Source: Leisingera sp. ANG-M1
GTDB taxonomy: Bacteria; Pseudomonadota; Alphaproteobacteria; Rhodobacterales; Rhodobacteraceae
Length of the DNA stretch: 64,000 bases
Direction: 5' to 3'
Assembly (NCBI RefSeq): GCF_000813745.1
Contig: NZ_JWLC01000005.1
Coordinates: 235,115-299,114 of the forward strand
Below, piece after piece: positions 63,384 through 64,000 of the stretch (positions are counted from its first letter, which is position 1; each line of letters opens with the position of its first letter). The notes below the pieces were generated by a model that did no database searches, had not been told where the DNA came from, and saw only the letters and a list, made by a program, of their open reading frames with translations. Made by a program: the position numbers and the translations under genes.

Positions 63384-63402
63384 ACTGTGCCTGCCGGGGC
63401 GT

Positions 63403-64000
63403 TCAGCCCGCAGCGCGTTTGCCGGGCTTGAAGCCGATATCGCCCGAGGCGGTGAACTTGCCGTTGCCGGAGCGTTCGATCTTGCCGTCGCGCAGCAGTT
63501 GGCCGAAGGAGCGCAGCCCGTCCTCGCGGTTGAAATCGCCGCTGCCTGCGCTGCGCACTTTGCTGATCAGCTGCGGACGCGAGAAATGATCGCGGCCTTC
63601 GACAAAGCTCATATAGGCGGCGGCGGCTTCCAGCAGGTCATGCAGTTCGGCGGCGCCGCGCTCGGCGGCATAGGCGGCAAAGCCTTCGCCGGAACTGGCG
63701 GTCTCTTCGCCGAGAACGGCAGCGGACACCCGGCGCGGGCGCACCGGATTTTGGGGCGCGCTGCCTTCATCAATGCGCTGGGCCGCCACCAGCTTCAGCG
63801 GGGCCGGGCGCGATGCCGGGCTTGCAGGGCGGGTGGAGGCGGCGGGGCGGGGTTCCGGGCCGCGCGGGCGCACCACCCCGGGCCGATCGGCGCGGGAGGG
63901 GTTGGCCCCGGCGCTTCCGGGGGGACCCGCCGGGCCATTGGCCTTGGCGGCGGCAACCGCTGCCCGCAGCCGGCTGTTGGGCTCTCGCGCGGGAGAGGCG
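63403..64000 (-). CDS. Protein of unknown function, C-terminal part (5' end outside window)
   Basis: The frame is open to the right edge, so only the C-terminal 198 residues are visible. The upstream part is low-complexity Pro/Ala/Arg-rich (ANGPAGPPGSAGANPSRADR) and probably disordered. The C-terminal 100 residues are folded in appearance: LHDLLEAAAAYMSFVEGRDHFSRPQLISKV, then REDGLRSFGQLLRDGKIERSGNGKF, like a small winged-helix module. The family is not identified. It is convergent with the DUF2842 gene and shares the terminator. Confidence 0.7.
   Translation of the reverse strand, partial: ASPAREPNSRLRAAVAAAKANGPAGPPGSAGANPSRADRPGVVRPRGPEPRPAASTRPASPASRPAPLKLVAAQRIDEGSAPQNPVRPRRVSAAVLGEETASSGEGFAAYAAERGAAELHDLLEAAAAYMSFVEGRDHFSRPQLISKVRSAGSGDFNREDGLRSFGQLLRDGKIERSGNGKFTASGDIGFKPGKRAAG

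Overview
The window is chromosomal DNA of an alphaproteobacterium, most likely a Roseobacter-group member of the Rhodobacteraceae (Leisingera/Phaeobacter/Ruegeria-like). The evidence is high GC with strong G/C third-position bias, a GcrA cell-cycle regulator, a PopZ-like polar protein, DUF2842, DUF983, DUF1992 and DUF6280-type small genes, a cobalt-type nitrile hydratase, an arsenosugar-type glycosyltransferase and LysR and MocR regulators. This is inference from gene content; no ribosomal RNA is present. I saw no rRNA, tRNA, CRISPR array, transposase or phage genes.

Layout. Positions 1-4642 (minus) hold a tight surface-polysaccharide operon: kpsT-like ABC ATPase, kpsE-like co-polymerase, kdsA and a phosphomannomutase/phosphoglucomutase that runs off the left edge. 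4884-10498 carries a uracil-DNA glycosylase family protein with an overlapping SseB gene, a SnoaL-like protein, YghU, an exported YHS-domain protein, and a divergent hydrolase/LysR pair. 10565-14402 carries gcrA, an orphan ABC-2 permease, an MFS carrier and an EamA carrier. 14591-17370 is an arginine-biosynthesis unit (argD, argF, an ACT-domain gene) preceded by a candidate arginine-rich leader peptide. 17593-30357 holds an isochorismatase-like hydrolase, a short-chain dehydrogenase homologue, Pit, a Nudix protein, HrpB, MeaB, L28, a copper-chaperone pair, a sirtuin, a low-molecular-weight phosphatase, a LysR regulator and two small genes.

30358-35560 is the least core-like stretch. A base-composition-deviant gene of unknown function (30713-32095) lies beside repeats. 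lepA follows. Then comes an AT-rich, frameshifted DUF2971-type gene bracketed by two copies of a GC-rich palindromic repeat. 35561-49199 returns to core genes: an entericidin-like lipoprotein, a DksA/TraR zinc-finger protein, a PCMT-like methyltransferase with tolC and a PopZ-like gene, cobQ, efp, fructosamine kinase with ygfZ, a glycosyltransferase, an MsbA-like exporter and a class V aminotransferase. 49231-57041 has a hisC-type aminotransferase, a strictosidine-synthase-like protein, an enoyl-CoA hydratase, class I aldolase and a MocR regulator divergent from a DUF983 gene. The right end has pyrG, secG, a nitrile hydratase operon (alpha, beta, accessory), purA with DUF2842, and a partial gene of unknown function.

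The most notable non-coding features are a candidate Arg-rich leader before argD; a dispersed two-hairpin intergenic element present in five copies; a second intergenic repeat carrying an ATATCCCGGG core; and candidate operators upstream of kpsT, pit, the LysR/hydrolase pair and mocR/DUF983. Start codons were moved downstream of the longest reading frame wherever a ribosome-binding site, operon overlap or family N-terminus favoured a shorter protein.
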